In this document: one piece after another, positions 22,183 to 35,098 of the stretch
How the letters are laid out: every line of letters starts with the position of its first letter
Numbering within the stretch: position 1 is the first letter of the stretch
DNA from: Anthostomella pinea
Lineage: Eukaryota > Ascomycota > Sordariomycetes > Xylariales > Xylariaceae
DNA length: 64,000 bases
Direction of reading: 5' to 3'
Assembly: GCA_963556695.1 (NCBI GenBank)
Contig: CAUWAG010000008.1
Coordinates: forward strand, 1,240,001-1,304,000
Program-made: the position numbers and the translations under genes
Notes under the pieces: model-generated
Told to the model about the DNA's origin: nothing
What the model saw: the letters and a program-made list of their open reading frames with translations, nothing else
Databases searched by the model: none

Positions 22183-25100
22183 GGTATCTGTGGCGCTGAC
22201 GCGCAGGCGACCACGACTCTGAAAGAGAGGTGGGAATGCGTCGTGGGTCGTGGAAATGGATGCGCGCGATCGCTTTTATGTTCCCATCAATGAATCATGT
22301 GTCGCGGCGGTCGAGTGATTGAGCGGCGCGATGGTGGGAGCGCAGAGGTGTCGCCGTTGGACGGATGCGATGGTGGTGGTTGTTGTGGTTGTGGGTGTGG
22401 GAGGTTCAAATGCGTGGCAGCGGCAGCGGGCGAGGCCAGCAGTGAGCAGTGAAGTGGGCACAGGTGAGATGGTCGATGGTCGATGGGCGACTTTGGCTGG
22501 CCGCTGTACCTAATGCGGTCGAAGAGCCAGTAGGAATGGCTGGGCTTTGCGCAGTCTAGGGCCAAGGCTGACAGTGACTGTTTCAGAACGGCCTTTGATT
22601 CCGTAGCGAACGGTCAATGGGCAACGGGCAACGGGGGGCGTTTAGAAAGACTACAGGTGGGCACACAGGGCACACCAAAGCAACACGGTTACTGGGTAGT
22701 GAAGGCCAGAACGTCAGTAGATTGAGAAAGAGATACTGCTAGGTAGCAACTCTTGTGACTAAGGTTGTTGCGGCCTCATAATGGTAGAGAGTAGACCCCT
22801 TGGAACAGGCGTGAGTGATAGTGTGGAAGTGCAAGTGGAAGTGAAATTGAAAACGGAAGTGAAGAACACGGCGCCACATCCAAGTTGCACGTAGGTAGGT
22901 AGGTACCTATGTACCAGGTACCTATGTACCCGCCTGCGCTTCAACCCAGCCCGTTGCATCTGTGCCCGCGTACCGTGGTCCGTTGCTGAGGTGGGGTTTG
23001 GTCTACCATTCTTTGTTCACACTGTATACCTGACTTATGTACCTTCCATTACTGTCTCTTTCCACATCACTTCAATACTTGAACCTGAGGGCTCTGTTCA
23101 TGCCCAACTACATCGACTGCAAGATAGGCGAGTTTCCAGATTGATTCAAAAGCTCAAGGTACGCAAGCATACGAGATGGGGAGCTTCTTGTAACAATAAC
23201 TAATAGTCCAGCACGTTACCTACATACCTACTTCACCATGGTTGTATGACAGCTTGCCTCACTCATGGCCCTGCGGTGTAACGAGTCAGGCACCATTTGG
23301 ACCTTGAACCACTAGAACTGTTCCTCTACTCTACATTCAGGTATGTAACACGGTTCTTGTATTCAATGCTCGGTCTGAACCTTCCCAAGTCGTGAATCTC
23401 GTATTTTCAGATCTGACAGATGCAGTGGCAGAAAGTCTAAAGGTGACCTAAATCAACCCTCTTTGCACCTCCATAGAGACGGACCCAGCTTATAATTTAT
23501 CATAGAGCAAGCAAGCAGTCGACGGTGAGACTGTAACCATTAGCTGTCTGTGAGGGCTCTTGGACAGCCCTTCAACAAGTTGTAAGTTCGACGTCCATTG
23601 CCGGCCCACGACGACTGGCAGGGGGCCCAGTTCTATACTCAGATCCTGGAGCTGCAGAGGGCCTAGAACTCTCCTCTGTCCCATCTCAGTTCACATTACC
23701 GCCCAGAGTCCCGGACTTGCCCATCGTACCTTGCCTTTGTTGATCTCTCCGTCTAGACGCCCTCCGGTGGGATTCCGCTGCTATCCACTGCGATAGAGAG
23801 ATTAGAGAAACAACAGGAAAGCTCTACCCCTGACCTCCCTGAGCTTCCCCTGTGGAATTCCAGGTAGCCTGTAGGTGATCCTCTAACTTAGAGGGTCTGA
23901 TCTCGGTGACGGCACTGTGCTTTCACAATCGCACCCCGGCCTGCCCGCCTACTAGGGCAGCTAGGCTACCTTGCTATGTAACCGTGCCTAACGTGCATAC
24001 CGCATACCGCATTTGCTGAAAGCGTTTCCCATTATTATCGCATTTTATTATTATTACTTCAGACCTCTTCTTCTCACATGATGCCCCGCGCCAGCGTCGG
24101 TGTCATAAGCCCAGCGCCTATTCTAAGATTCGATCCATCATCCATGGACCGCAGGACCGATGCCCTGACCGTCTCCTGTGGTGAGCAGTCTGGTAGTCTG
24201 GCAGTGAGCACTTCTCCTGGTCTCTGCTCTCTAGGGCTGAATCGAAAGTGGGTGAGTGCGGGCCTGGTAGCAGAGGAACTAGGCGAACAATTTCCAGCCT
24301 GGAAGTTCCAGGTTGACGTACCTTGCTGCATAGTACATACTACCCGCCCAGACAGACTACCTAAATGCGTCGCTCTCCTCGCCCAACCACAGACGCCGAC
24401 AATGAGACGTAGGACTTGGAGGCCCGGCTTCCGGCTCGTGAGCCCTTTCAGTGTTCACGCCCTTTGGCATTTGCACCTTGGCAGCTAGCGATTGTGACAT
24501 GCCACTGATGTCAAGCTTCCCCAAGTACCGAAAGTGGAAACCAGACCTGGGCACTGATGATCACCCGTCACGACTGGAGCTGATGATCGTCGCGCCACCT
24601 CCCCAGCTCCCCTACCGCCGCCACAGTGGCCCGCCGTCTTACGGCCTTGCCGTTGCCATTATCGCTGAGCATCCCCTCCCTACCTCAACTATATTTAGCA
24701 AGGTTCGGTAGGCCGCCTGCATCTCAACTCCCACTGGTGCAACTGTACGTTCGTAAGGTAAGATGTCTCGTGAGCCGTGTGACCGACTCCTGTCACCTGC
24801 CGCCTGCACCGCTTGGTGAATCTGACTTCTGACAAAATACACACAAGCTGAGGTCATGCAAGACACTTTTACTTCCTCATTACCAGAGGGGCTCGCTTGA
24901 GGGACTCATTGAGAAGCCCAGGAGCTTGGATGCTGGAGGCAAAAAGCCTTCTTTCGTCATACCTCAATCCCGTAATGGAGCTTCAAAAATCGCCCCCCCC
25001 AACCCCCCCCACGATCAAGTCAGCAAGCCCCCAGCCTCTGCTTTTGGGAGCCAGCCGACGTTTTGCGTGCAGGAAGCACACGCTGCAGCGCGATGTCTCA

Positions 25101-26828
25101 AAGCATGTGAACGAGTCCAGTTGCGAATGCGCATTCTGCTCATATCTGACGAGTCTTTCTTCTGCTGCATCAGTGCCATCACAGAAGGCAGATTAGATAT
25201 GTGTCCAAGGGTGTTTTGGTTTATCAACTAGGTATATTTCATAGAAATTGCCTTACAATTCCCGTCCATCTGTTCGACGCATGTTTGGCCCCAGACAGTA
25301 TGTTCAACCTCAAGTCCGTCGGTCAGATATATCGAGATACCCAGATACCGTTTTGCGTCCCCTTATTGTGCGAGACAGACAAACGAGCTTGCCCGAGTAT
25401 GATAGCATCTTTCGTGTACGCTGGGCGGTACTCAGGCGCCGCCCGCTTCCAGTCGCGACCTCTGTCTCCAGCCCTGAGCCTCATAGCGGAAGCATCGGCG
25501 ATGAAAAGAAGGGGGGGGGCCGAAGAAGCTTGTCGCTACTTGAAATATCCTAGTGGATTGCCACATGAGCGTTGCTGACGCGCGCATACCTCGAAACAGC
25601 TCCGTCTTGGTACCTTTTGCCATTGCTCTCTGGTTTTATTACCGCGGTGCGTATAAGCAACTTCTTCGGACAGCAGTGATCTTCCGCCCGGATAGGGCCT
25701 GGCTGTCGGTCAGCAGCAGCAGCAGCAGTTTAGCCTCGCTCACCGCCGACATCAGCCTGCGCTGAAAGGATGCGCCGACAGACAGGCCATGCTGACTTGC
25801 TGCATGTGCTATCATGTATACCTGATACCCATGTAACTGGGCCTTGCGAAACGCATCGGAGGAAGGGATGAGAAGAAATTCAGGCCGTGGACGTTGGTTG
25901 CATCAGATATACTCACGTACATACGCAAAGCCCGGTCTCGCATAAGCAAGCAAACAAGCGGAAACGACCAGCCAAGGATCGTATGCTCGACACCGCCGTC
26001 AAGGTCTGCCCTGCCACCTCATAGACGTAGAGCCGTGCTGTGCCAAGTGCCTCCGAGCCGTCTGTCACCTACACATCAGTTGTGTTAAATGTTAAATCTC
26101 GTCCTCGTGTTCCATCGCCAACTATCAGAAACGAGGGCGGCGACCCGACCGACGCAATCGGTACCTGACTGATTCAATGGTGCGATGGTGACCTCGACCA
26201 TCTACTTCTTTCTCCGTGAAGAGTCCGCGTCAACTCCCGAAAAAGGGGACCTGACCTGGAAGATTCGCCTCATCATCGTCGACAGGAAATATCTCAGAGT
26301 TCTTCCAAGACCTACCTAGGTACTACCGCAGACTGACCGACTGATGCGTTCACCGACTCGTTCGTCGACTTGGAAAGTGTCATGTCTCGAGACGAGGAGT
26401 GTGGTGGCCGTGGACTTGCACATCCCGAATCCCAGCTATTCCGCCGCGAAGCTCAAGCTGAACAGAAAGAGGGAGACGGCATCCATCCCCTGAGCAACCG
26501 CGATACACAGATGATCGTCAGGTGTAGCAAGCATCAAGCCATTCCATTCCATTCCAGTCCAGTCCCATCGCATCCTGGACTGATCGTGAAAAATGCCGTC
26601 CAGAACAGCACGTAACGTACGTACGATCCACGACCGTCAATTAGGCCGCCCTGGGCGAGCCGATGCTGCGTCGCCGTCAAGAGCCGGAGTGAGCTAGATA
26701 GATAGATACCGAGTTAACTGAAGGCCACGCATTGCATCGGCGCAGTGAGTGAGACGTCAACCTCCAGATTCATATGAAGAGTCCTCAGAATTCAACTCAC
26801 GACATCACTGCCATCCCGTGTTGACCTA
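22183..26828. other. 4.6-kb intergenic region, no supported gene
   Basis: I see no coding gene. The part next to the RhoGAP start is its promoter. A GGTAGGTA/TACCTA-rich patch with a repeated AGGTACCTATGTACC sits at 22891-22930. Short AT-rich and CA-rich simple stretches and a CCATT/CCAGT run near 26540-26570 occur further on. Small frames on both strands look random. Confidence 0.6.
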
Positions 26829-26856
26829 CACTAACCCCACACAAGTCTCCGTACGG
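26829..26856 (+). repeat. Terminal inverted repeat, element 1, left
   Basis: Begins CACT immediately after TA at 26827-26828. It pairs with 28137-28164 at 23 of 28 positions. Confidence 0.9.
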
Positions 26857-26950
26857 CCCCATCCACACACCGTCACCACCACATTCACTGCTCAATTGCG
26901 AAGGCATCACGAGGCCGAAAATTATAACAAAATGTGCATTTGATAGCGCT

Positions 26951-28056
26951 TTAATAGTGGTTGTACCAGCCGCGCGCCCGGACCACTGTGGCAATCCGAT
27001 TGGGGGGAGATTTGATGAGCTTCTTCGGGAGCTCGGGATCCAACTCTGACCACGCGGCTTGGATTATCTCTCTAGCCCATGCCTGGTGAGCGATATTGTC
27101 CTTCAGGTCTTGAAAATAAGGCTCTATTTCCCTTATCTTCTTCTTTAGAGCTGCCTAAACGTGCTCAATGGGGTTCAAATCGGGGCTGTGAGGAGGCCAG
27201 TCGATAGTCCAGATCCCGTGCTCCTCTAACCACTCCGGCGAGCCTCCTTTGACGTGTACAGGAGCATTATCTTGCTGAAAAGGTCCCTTGCCTCATAGAA
27301 CGGAAGAAGACCTTCCTCCAGGACCTGTTTATAGCGCCTAGCAGAGACTCCTCCGTGTGGTGAATCCGGATCTCCTTCACAGAAGACCAGCTTGCCTAGG
27401 CCACTTTCGTCGTCGCGTAACCACATCAAACCCCAAACCATTATCGAAATACGAGCTCTCCCGTGGCTCTGTGGATTCACGAGATCCTTGCGGTACCGTT
27501 CGTTGGAGAGGCGGATGACCCATTCGCCAGGTCTATCGGGATCATTCTGGATGGTGCATTCGTCAGAGAAGAGGGCCATCATCAACTCCTTTTGAGCGCG
27601 TTGCGTGCGGTATTTTCGCGCCCAAGCAAGCCGTTTCGCGGCGTCATCCTCCGTGAGAGAGATTCGCTTCACTGTGCGCCATTTATTGAGGCCGTGGTGG
27701 CAGAGAGCCCTCAAGATGGTCTCCGTGTGGCAGGTAACGCGTGCTTTGGCTTTGAGCGCCTCCTATAAGAGACGAGGGAACCTCTGCGCCAAATCAACTA
27801 GATAGCGTTCTTGCCCATGCGAAAGAAGCCTAAGAGCTCCCTTCCTTCGTGCAGTGCGCATGGTTTTGGTAGTGTTGACACGCGAGCAAATCTCAGAGAT
27901 GGTTTCGACGCGTTCCGTGCCGTAGGAGCGTGCGACATCCCTACGACTGCGGCCCTCCGCGCGCGCCGCGATAATGCCTGCACGCGCCTCCGAAGTAAAT
28001 TCGCCGTTTGGCTGGCGAGTGCCGCTCAGAACGGTACCCATTTCGTTAATATCCAT
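26951..28056 (-). pseudogene. Tc1/mariner transposase pseudogene, copy 1
   Basis: It starts at an ATG at 28056 (MDINEMGTVLS) and ends at a TAA at 26951, spanning 1106 nt. That is one base short of the 369 codons inferred for the related copy at 51829-52935. An N-terminal helix-turn-helix region (SEARAGIIAARAEGRSRRDV) is followed by a DDE domain with FSDECTIQND, QQDNAPVH and SPDLNPIEH. Defects are an in-frame TAG at 27763-27765, a one-base deletion near 27276-27282 just before the second catalytic Asp, and a TAG at 27155-27157 where copy 2 has Trp after NPIEHV. The last change, and plausibly the first, is TGG to TAG. The C-terminus ends GWYNHY, matching GWYTHY in copy 2. Confidence 0.92.
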
Positions 28057-28136
28057 GGTGAATTGATTTTATTATGAATTATCGCAAGATGAGGGTGTCG
28101 CGTTGTTGTTTTGGTCAGAAGATTGAATTGGGGCTA

Positions 28137-28164
28137 GCGTACGGAGACTTATGTGGGACAAGTG
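28137..28164 (-). repeat. Terminal inverted repeat, element 1, right
   Basis: Inverted partner of 26829-26856, followed by TA at 28165-28166. Confidence 0.9.
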
Positions 28165-29144
28165 TAACTGCACTTTCTTGGACTATCATTGGGAATCGGC
28201 CTAGTTTGAATGCGTGACTATCCCAGGAGACAATCATCCAACCCCTAGACTGTACATTCTGCTTCCAAGTTGTCTCAAATTGAAAGCTCGCACCAAGAGT
28301 ATCATCCTGGCCCCTATTGTGGACAGACCATAACGCGGCCCTTTTCTCACGCCACGAGCCAGCGAGTTCTCCTGTGGTATACAAGCCAAGAGACCAGACT
28401 TGTATTCATTTCAATCTATACTCGATGCAGCCGGTGTGCCGAAAAACATAGTTGCGAGAAGGAAAGGCGGCCCAGAGCGGAGCGGGCGAGAACACCACAC
28501 CATTACAAGACCATAGTAATAACAAGTACCCAAGTTGAATGTCATCCGTCCTGTCTGGTTCTCAGGAAATTCACACATAGCCCTGAACACCGCTCGAGAT
28601 GAACCAAGAGCACTGATCCCTCCTCAAACCGCAGAAAGTCCAAGTACGTCCAAGGGGTATATGGCCATTGAACGTGACCGTGGTCCGACGCGACCACCTA
28701 ACCATAGACGGACTATGGAGGCACTCGCACCAAAAGAAGCCATGGGAAGGCGGCGCGATTCATCCTTGCCCAACGCCAGACATCTGTCAAAACTCCTTGG
28801 TTCCAACACGCAAAATTACAACAAGAGCAGATCGGCGCCCTTCGTGGTCCAACAAGAAGCTATCGCGGAAAGCTTGGTGTAGTCCAGGCTGGGTAGAAGC
28901 CGACTAGCCCGCAGAAATTGAAATGTATCGAACGCCGTAACGGGAATATGTAGCCCACCGAATGAGACCCTGGTCCGTGACGCCTGATAATGAGTCCCCT
29001 AAAAAGGAATGGACTGGTAATGAATCGAATGACTCTCCTGGCACGATAGCCAGTCATGGCTTAAATTTTAGGAGCCGCGGGGCATAAATAAAGTGTATAG
29101 CAATCTGATACGTGTCGTCATACGTCGTGAGATAGTCCTCGAAT
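28165..29144. other. Intergenic between transposon and ATG1
   Basis: No gene is visible. The right-hand part is the 3' flank of the ATG1 gene. Short frames on both strands (28270-28900) have no recognisable features. Confidence 0.6.
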
Positions 29145-32100
29145 CTACGAGGCACTTGAGGGAACGCTCCGGGGCGCGAGATCGCCGCTCCGGCTTCGGG
29201 GTAGACCCTGTTGTTGGGCATTGGCGATCATTTGCATCTTCTTTCGAAGGGCGGTAAGTCTGCCAGTAATCATTTGGATCACTTGATTGTCATTAGTCTC
29301 AGTATGTTCGGACAAATCACGAGACTTACTCTTATGAACCGCTTGTTGATCGTCCTGGTTCATGCCCGATGCGCCTTCTCGAATCACATCTCGCTCCGGC
29401 TTTGTTCCAGACAGCCTTCGCTTGGTGAAGATATCCTCGTCATTGTCAAGCACTGCTTCGAGCATCCGGATCGCGGTGACGTATGAGATCTCGCATCCGC
29501 TCAGGTCCTCGTTTGCAATCTCGTTAATAGCAGCTGCGCGACTCATTTCAAGGGCTCGTTCGTACATGAGTTTCTCGGCGCTCAATCCTGCTGTCAACAC
29601 GATGCCCTCCGCACTAGAACTGCCCGGCGTAACGGCTTCTAGCTGATTGTCATGCGAATGACTTGAGTGATCCGCAGGTAGCTGTTTTTGAGCATCGACC
29701 AGCTTGAGTCTGACAACCTCGGCCTTTTCAAGTGTCTCGTTAAACCGTTTGCGAACCCATTGCACAGCCGAATTGACCCTTGTCACAAGATTTTGAGTGC
29801 TAGTTGCGTCTCGTGGTACGACATGTTGTGTCGAGGTAGAATCACCTCTGGCCTTGCGTGCCCACCAGACGCTTGCGATATCCATAGACTTAGCGAGAAG
29901 AGACAGAGCCTTGACGTAGAGGACGAGGGCCTCCTCCGAAAGCACAACAACCGCCTCTGTGGTGAGTCCATCATCTTCTTCCGATGGCATCGTCTCCGCG
30001 GGTGTGCCTCCGAGTCCGTGATCCATGGATGGCGCAAGGGGTATGAGTTGTTTGTACTTGACCTCGGCGAAGCCCCAAACAACATCACTTCGTGTAGCAA
30101 AGTCCTCAATACACTGGGCAACTCGCATATCCTCATCGACCGGACCACCTTGACGTCCATCGGTGATGAGGCCATCCGGGGTAGTTGCGGTGGGATATGC
30201 AGGAAAGGCGCCGTACATGTGCGGGGGCGATGCACCTTTGCCAAGCATGTGCGACGGATATTTGAAGCCAAACAGCCTTAAGCTGGCGTCTTGAATGGCC
30301 TTGGAGATGACCGATGTCGTGGAATTAGGGCTGCCAGAGAGGTTCTTATCGTACGATCCTCGATGCTGTTGCTCAGGACGTTGCTTGCCTTGCGCGATCT
30401 GAAGAGCGTTGGAAGGTTGTGCCGGAATGGCCCCAGTTGTTGATGTCGGAACGCCTTGTTGGGTGGCACGACGAATGACTTGTCCCGACCTGGGAATCAT
30501 GGCTTGCGCCTGGGCTCCTTTGGCAGCCAACTCGTCGGCAAAAGCGTTCACTTCGACGTGCTTCTTCTCCACAACGACATAATCCCGCTCAAAAGCGATA
30601 TCCTGAGCAGTCTTTTCTCGCTCATCGGCAGCGGGACGTGGAGGTCTGCCTTTTCCATTGCTGGCGTTATCGTGGACGTACGAAGAGGGAGGCAATGGCT
30701 CATCACGGGGATACTTGGTAGCTGAGGCATTGGAATAGCCACGTCTGCGCCGACCTTCAAGGAGAGCTTGCCGTGAAGGCGCCGACGTAGATGGGACCGG
30801 TTGGGGTCGCCGAATTCCCAGACCAGGAGTAATGTCATCTCGTGGCGACTGCGTATCACGCGATGCGCCCTGTACCGGTTGATCCTCGTTTTTAAATTCG
30901 GGCGTGGTGGCCAGAGGCGAAGACTTCATGGGCTTATCGCGCGGTGATGACGAACCAAAATCCTGGCGCCCAGACTCTGGTTCGGTGCCGTAGCGGCGAT
31001 GGGTCGACAAACGTCGGCCTAGTCGAGGTTCATCCGTCTTTGACAGAGCCCGGACTTCTTTTGATGGCTGTCGTTGGATTTTTGGTACATCGTCTTCGAC
31101 CAAGCCAGGAATGGGATCTGCAATGACCTGATGGTTGAATAAGTTCTCAAAGCTCAATCTCTCGACTGGATTGCGCTTCAACAGAGCACGTATCAGTGCT
31201 TTGACGTCGGGAGTCGCTTGACATTCTTTCGAAAACCGGATTTGGTCCTCGGAATTCTCGATCCTTCGCAGGAGTTCGACATGGTTGTTGGCTCGAAACG
31301 GTGGTTTGCCGGATATCATCTCATACCCGACAGTCCCAACAGACCACAGATCGGCCTTGGCATCGTATCGTTCGTAACGCAGTATCTCGGGCGCCATGTA
31401 CAATGGTGACCCACAGAGCGTCTCGGCCAACGACGTTGACGGTAAAACACGGGCAAAGCCAAAATCCGCCAGCTTCAACATCGGTAGCGACTGCAGGCCA
31501 ACAGCCGGTATTAACGAATCCTGACTGGCGCTGAGGATAGGGCGGCTGTCCTTGTTGGTTTCCCGGTACGCAAGGGACGGAAGCAGCAAGAGGTTTTGTG
31601 GCTTGATATCTCGATGGACGAAGTTGCTCTCTCGTAGGAACTGCAAAGCACTGACGAGCTGCTTCAGAAAATGGCGGATAACGACTTCGTTGAGGCCGGC
31701 ACCGGGAACGCTGGGATATTTCCGGGCCATATCGCAAGTCGCAGGGTGTGTAACGAGCTTGTCTCTCTTCTTGATGAACAACGACAGGTCACCCAGCTCG
31801 CAGTACTCCATCATCAAGTTGATGTGGGTTTTGGACTCGATGCAGTCATGGAGGGCAACAATATGAGGATGCCGGAGCTTCTTGAGGATCTTGATTTCGC
31901 TGTAAAGGTTCGCCTTCAACTTATTGTTCAATCGACCGAGCTCGACGGACTTGATTGCGACTGCAGCACCTGATACCTTCAAGATGTTAGCCCACTGATG
32001 GACATACAAGGGTGGGTCAAGTCCTGCGAGAAGCTCCAACACACGAAGAGGCAATGGGAACAACACAAGGTAGATTGGTGGCTGTTGCGAGAGCTAAAGG

Positions 32101-32297
32101 AAGTACAGAGAATAGTGATAGTTGTGTTGTCAAGGAGCTCGAGGATTCCGAACCTTGTGCTTGCCCATGTAGACCTGGGCAAAGCTGCCTTTTCCTATCT
32201 CGGAGCCGATAATGAACTGGCCGACGACATCGTCGCCAGCTCTCGCACGACGCGAGGAGGAGGAGGAGGAGGGGGAGGAGCCGCGAGGATCAGCCAT
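29145..32297 (-). CDS. ATG1: Autophagy-initiating serine/threonine kinase Atg1
   Basis: This kinase starts autophagosome formation with Atg13 and Atg17 at the pre-autophagosomal structure. Two minus-strand exons, 32297-32154 and 31976-29145 (177-nt intron), give 991 aa. The N-terminus has a serine run, then the kinase domain at about residues 28-330: glycine loop [22 protein letters not shown]-binding Lys57 (AVAIKSVEL), HRDIKPQN with catalytic Asp171, DFGFAR with Asp219, and [14 protein letters not shown]. The large insert before DFG is usual in filamentous-fungal Atg1. A Pro/Ser-rich linker follows, then the conserved [19 protein letters not shown] segment, and the C-terminal helical Atg13-binding region from roughly residue 650 on. 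The start at MADPRG is the only ATG joined to the glycine loop. Length and layout match Pezizomycotina Atg1. Confidence 0.96.
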
Positions 32298-35098
32298 GGC
32301 TTCCTTCCTGTGTGGATTGACGATGGCAGGAAGTTCGGGTGTTGCAGCCCGGCGGCCTATAAGGGAATCGGGGATCGGTGGGCGGCTTGAGTTGTCGTCA
32401 TGTACGCAGACAGAGGCGGCTCGAACCTATTGGCTTGATGGTGGAGGTTCGGGGAGGGAGGGAGAAGGGGGTAGGGTGCGCAAGGCAGAAGTGAAGATAG
32501 AGAAATAAAGAAAGAGAGAAAAGAAAGCTTGAGATTGAGTTGAGGTGAGGTGAGGAGCGCGTCCCTGTGCTCTGTGCTCAAGCTGGTGCTGGTGCTGGGT
32601 GGACGGGCAGACGGGGTGGATGGGTGGATGGATGGACAGGCACCCTACGACAGGTACCGTGAGGTAGGCAGGTGATCCGATAGGTCGCCTGGGTGGTAGC
32701 AGGGTAACGGGAGGAAGCTCAGAGGCGGGGATCCAACTCAAAATGAAGTGGCTCCTGTGCCTGTGTCTGTGTCTGTGTGTTTTCTGATTTCTGATGCAGC
32801 GCAGCCGGCGAGACCAGTATGAGTGGAAGTCACAGAGCACCGTCGAGTCGAAAAGGGTAGAACATAGAACAGAGGAATAGACCGGATCAGGACGAGGTAT
32901 GCTGATACGGTAGAGATCAGACTACAGTTCGTTATCCGTTATCATGCACTGAAGAGTCACAGGGTGACGACTGATAAGGAGAAAGGCGCTGAAGCCCAGT
33001 CCTGAAAGTACCAGCCGATTCCACTTACAGGTTGGGGCAGCAGGTCCAAGGGCCCACTCGCAGCTGTGCATGTGTTCTAGCTGTTTCTGGCTGGCTCGCA
33101 GGTACATCCGTGTACATGCATTCAGTGGGTGTTCACCGAAATGTACACCTGCATTGCATGTAGGACTCGGTTTGACTCTTTGCGACTCCTACCATCTAAC
33201 AACCTAGTTATTATTCATTATGAATTAGAAAGGCAACACGGGACGATACGAGATGACACGAGGCACGACTTCGAATGGATTGGATGACAACTTACAAGAG
33301 CATTCATCCATCTTTGTTCCCATCCATGCGATGATGTGATGCGGTGGCTGGACTCGCTAAAAGCACCAGGCAGCATGGGGAAGCATGCTGCCTCCATTGA
33401 CACGTCTGTTCTCCACAACCTTGTTGTCGCCAAACAGTACGTAGTTGCATGAGTCCTACTCCAGTAGTACATGCGAATTAACGATGATCCCTCGTGGCCT
33501 ACATATCACCATGTCTTCTTACGTGCATACCTGGGACAACTGAGGCGAGGCGGACTACCTATTACGGAATCCATCACGCAACGACCCATCCAACCAGAGT
33601 CATGTATCCCGTGTGTCAAGTTGTAGGTAGTGCACGGGTACATGTAGTAGTCTTCCAGCCCTTCGCAAGACACCTGTTCCATTGCATCACCACCGGTCCT
33701 TTGTTACAGAGGTTGCTCATGGGCAACTAAATTGGCACAATCAGACTACTCAAAATACCAAAAGCGGATGGACTAAATATACGTCTAAACTCGTCATCAT
33801 GTGCAAATCTGAGGTGACCGCTGACCGCTGACCGCGCCCATGAGGCTCAGCTCGGTGCCAGAACGAGAGCCGCGAATGTCATCCAATCCACAGTCCTCGT
33901 GGCGTAGGTAACGACAATCATGAGGTGATTGATCGAAGGGGTCTGTCCGTCTCCGTTAGCTCGACTTATTATTATCAATATATTCCCTAGTGGTGGACTA
34001 CTCGCTAGGTACCTGTCTAGAGCCTCGAGAGATCGGATGGTTTGCATTTGCGCGCGAGAGACAGAGAGGGGGGGGGGGCGTCGTTGTTGGTCACAAGGCT
34101 CTCACGACACGCAGTAAGAGCCGTCTCATGGAGACCGAGCGCGAAGGATGGATGGATGGATTGGACCCCTGAAATGATTGCAGTGGTGGTGGTGTGGTGT
34201 TGCATCTTCTTATCTTGCCCCGCGATCGGTCGTCGTCTTGGCCTCAGCCTTCAGGTGTCAGTCGTAAGACCCTACGTGCGTATCTCTGCCTATCTGCTTA
34301 TCAGTGAACAGCCACTGGATAGGTAGAATATACCCGTGTAGATAAAATAGATCCCGTAGGTGGGACGGACGGGGTTCGCATGTTGCCCTGTTGTGTGGTG
34401 AGGCAAGCGTATTTTTATTCGTCTTATCAAGAGTCAATGTTGCGTGAGAAGACGATATCTTTGACTATGTTGTCCAGTCTTCCAGACATGGCAACTCACC
34501 ATATGTCTTCTCCTCAGGATTTTCCTACCTCCATATAAAAAATCTGGTAACTTCGACGAAATTCGCCTGACTTTACCGAGAGGAGGGGAAGGATGCAGAG
34601 AAAAGCCTTCGATCTCAACTCTAAATCCTATGTTGCGTCAGAGGCCCTCTCGTTGTCACCGAAGCTCTTCCTTATTATTAGAGCAGAGCGCACTTCACTC
34701 TTCACCGAGCCTGGACAGTGCTGAGCGCGCCGTAGATACCAAGACTCACTCACAGGCATCATCCATTGCCCTGGGAACAGACAAGCAGTTCACCGGAGCG
34801 AGCTAGGTCGCCGTCTTGTGGCGATGTCGAGTGCTCGCACTGCGATGGGCCTGAAACCTACTTGTGGAGAGTGGCAAAGAGCCTCACTCGGATCCGACTG
34901 AGTGTTGCCAATTTTGGAATACAGAGCTGGGTATATCTGTCGTCCTCGTCCCTACAGAGTCTGATCTCGTCGTTGTTTTTGGTGTTTTCCGCGCACCACG
35001 ACTACAACCTTCACCATATCACCACCAGTGTACGCCCATAAACCCAGCCCGCCGACGAAATCAGTACAATTCTTTAAACGTATCCCGCTCGCTCCGCC
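32298..35098. other. Intergenic, ATG1 promoter and effector-gene upstream region
   Basis: This spacer lies between divergently transcribed ATG1 (-) and the secreted-protein gene (+). It contains purine-rich and GGTGCTGGTGCTG / GGATGGATGG simple stretches near 32460-32640 and 34140-34160, and a run of G at 34069-34077. I see no coding gene. Low-scoring frames such as 33929-34326 (+) are probably noise. Confidence 0.6.

Larger units (their letters stand above)
26829..28164 (-). mobile_element. Tc1/mariner transposon, degenerate copy 1
   Basis: A 1336-bp element is flanked by TA on both sides, as expected for a TA target-site duplication. Terminal inverted repeats of 28 bp (26829-26856 and 28137-28164) match at 23 of 28 positions, both starting CACT and sharing AAGTCTCCGTACG. 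Between them lies one broken transposase gene on the minus strand. The structure, size and DDE-type protein place it in the Tc1/mariner superfamily. It cannot transpose by itself, but its ends still look usable in trans. A related copy lies at 51720-53068 in the opposite orientation. Confidence 0.93.
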
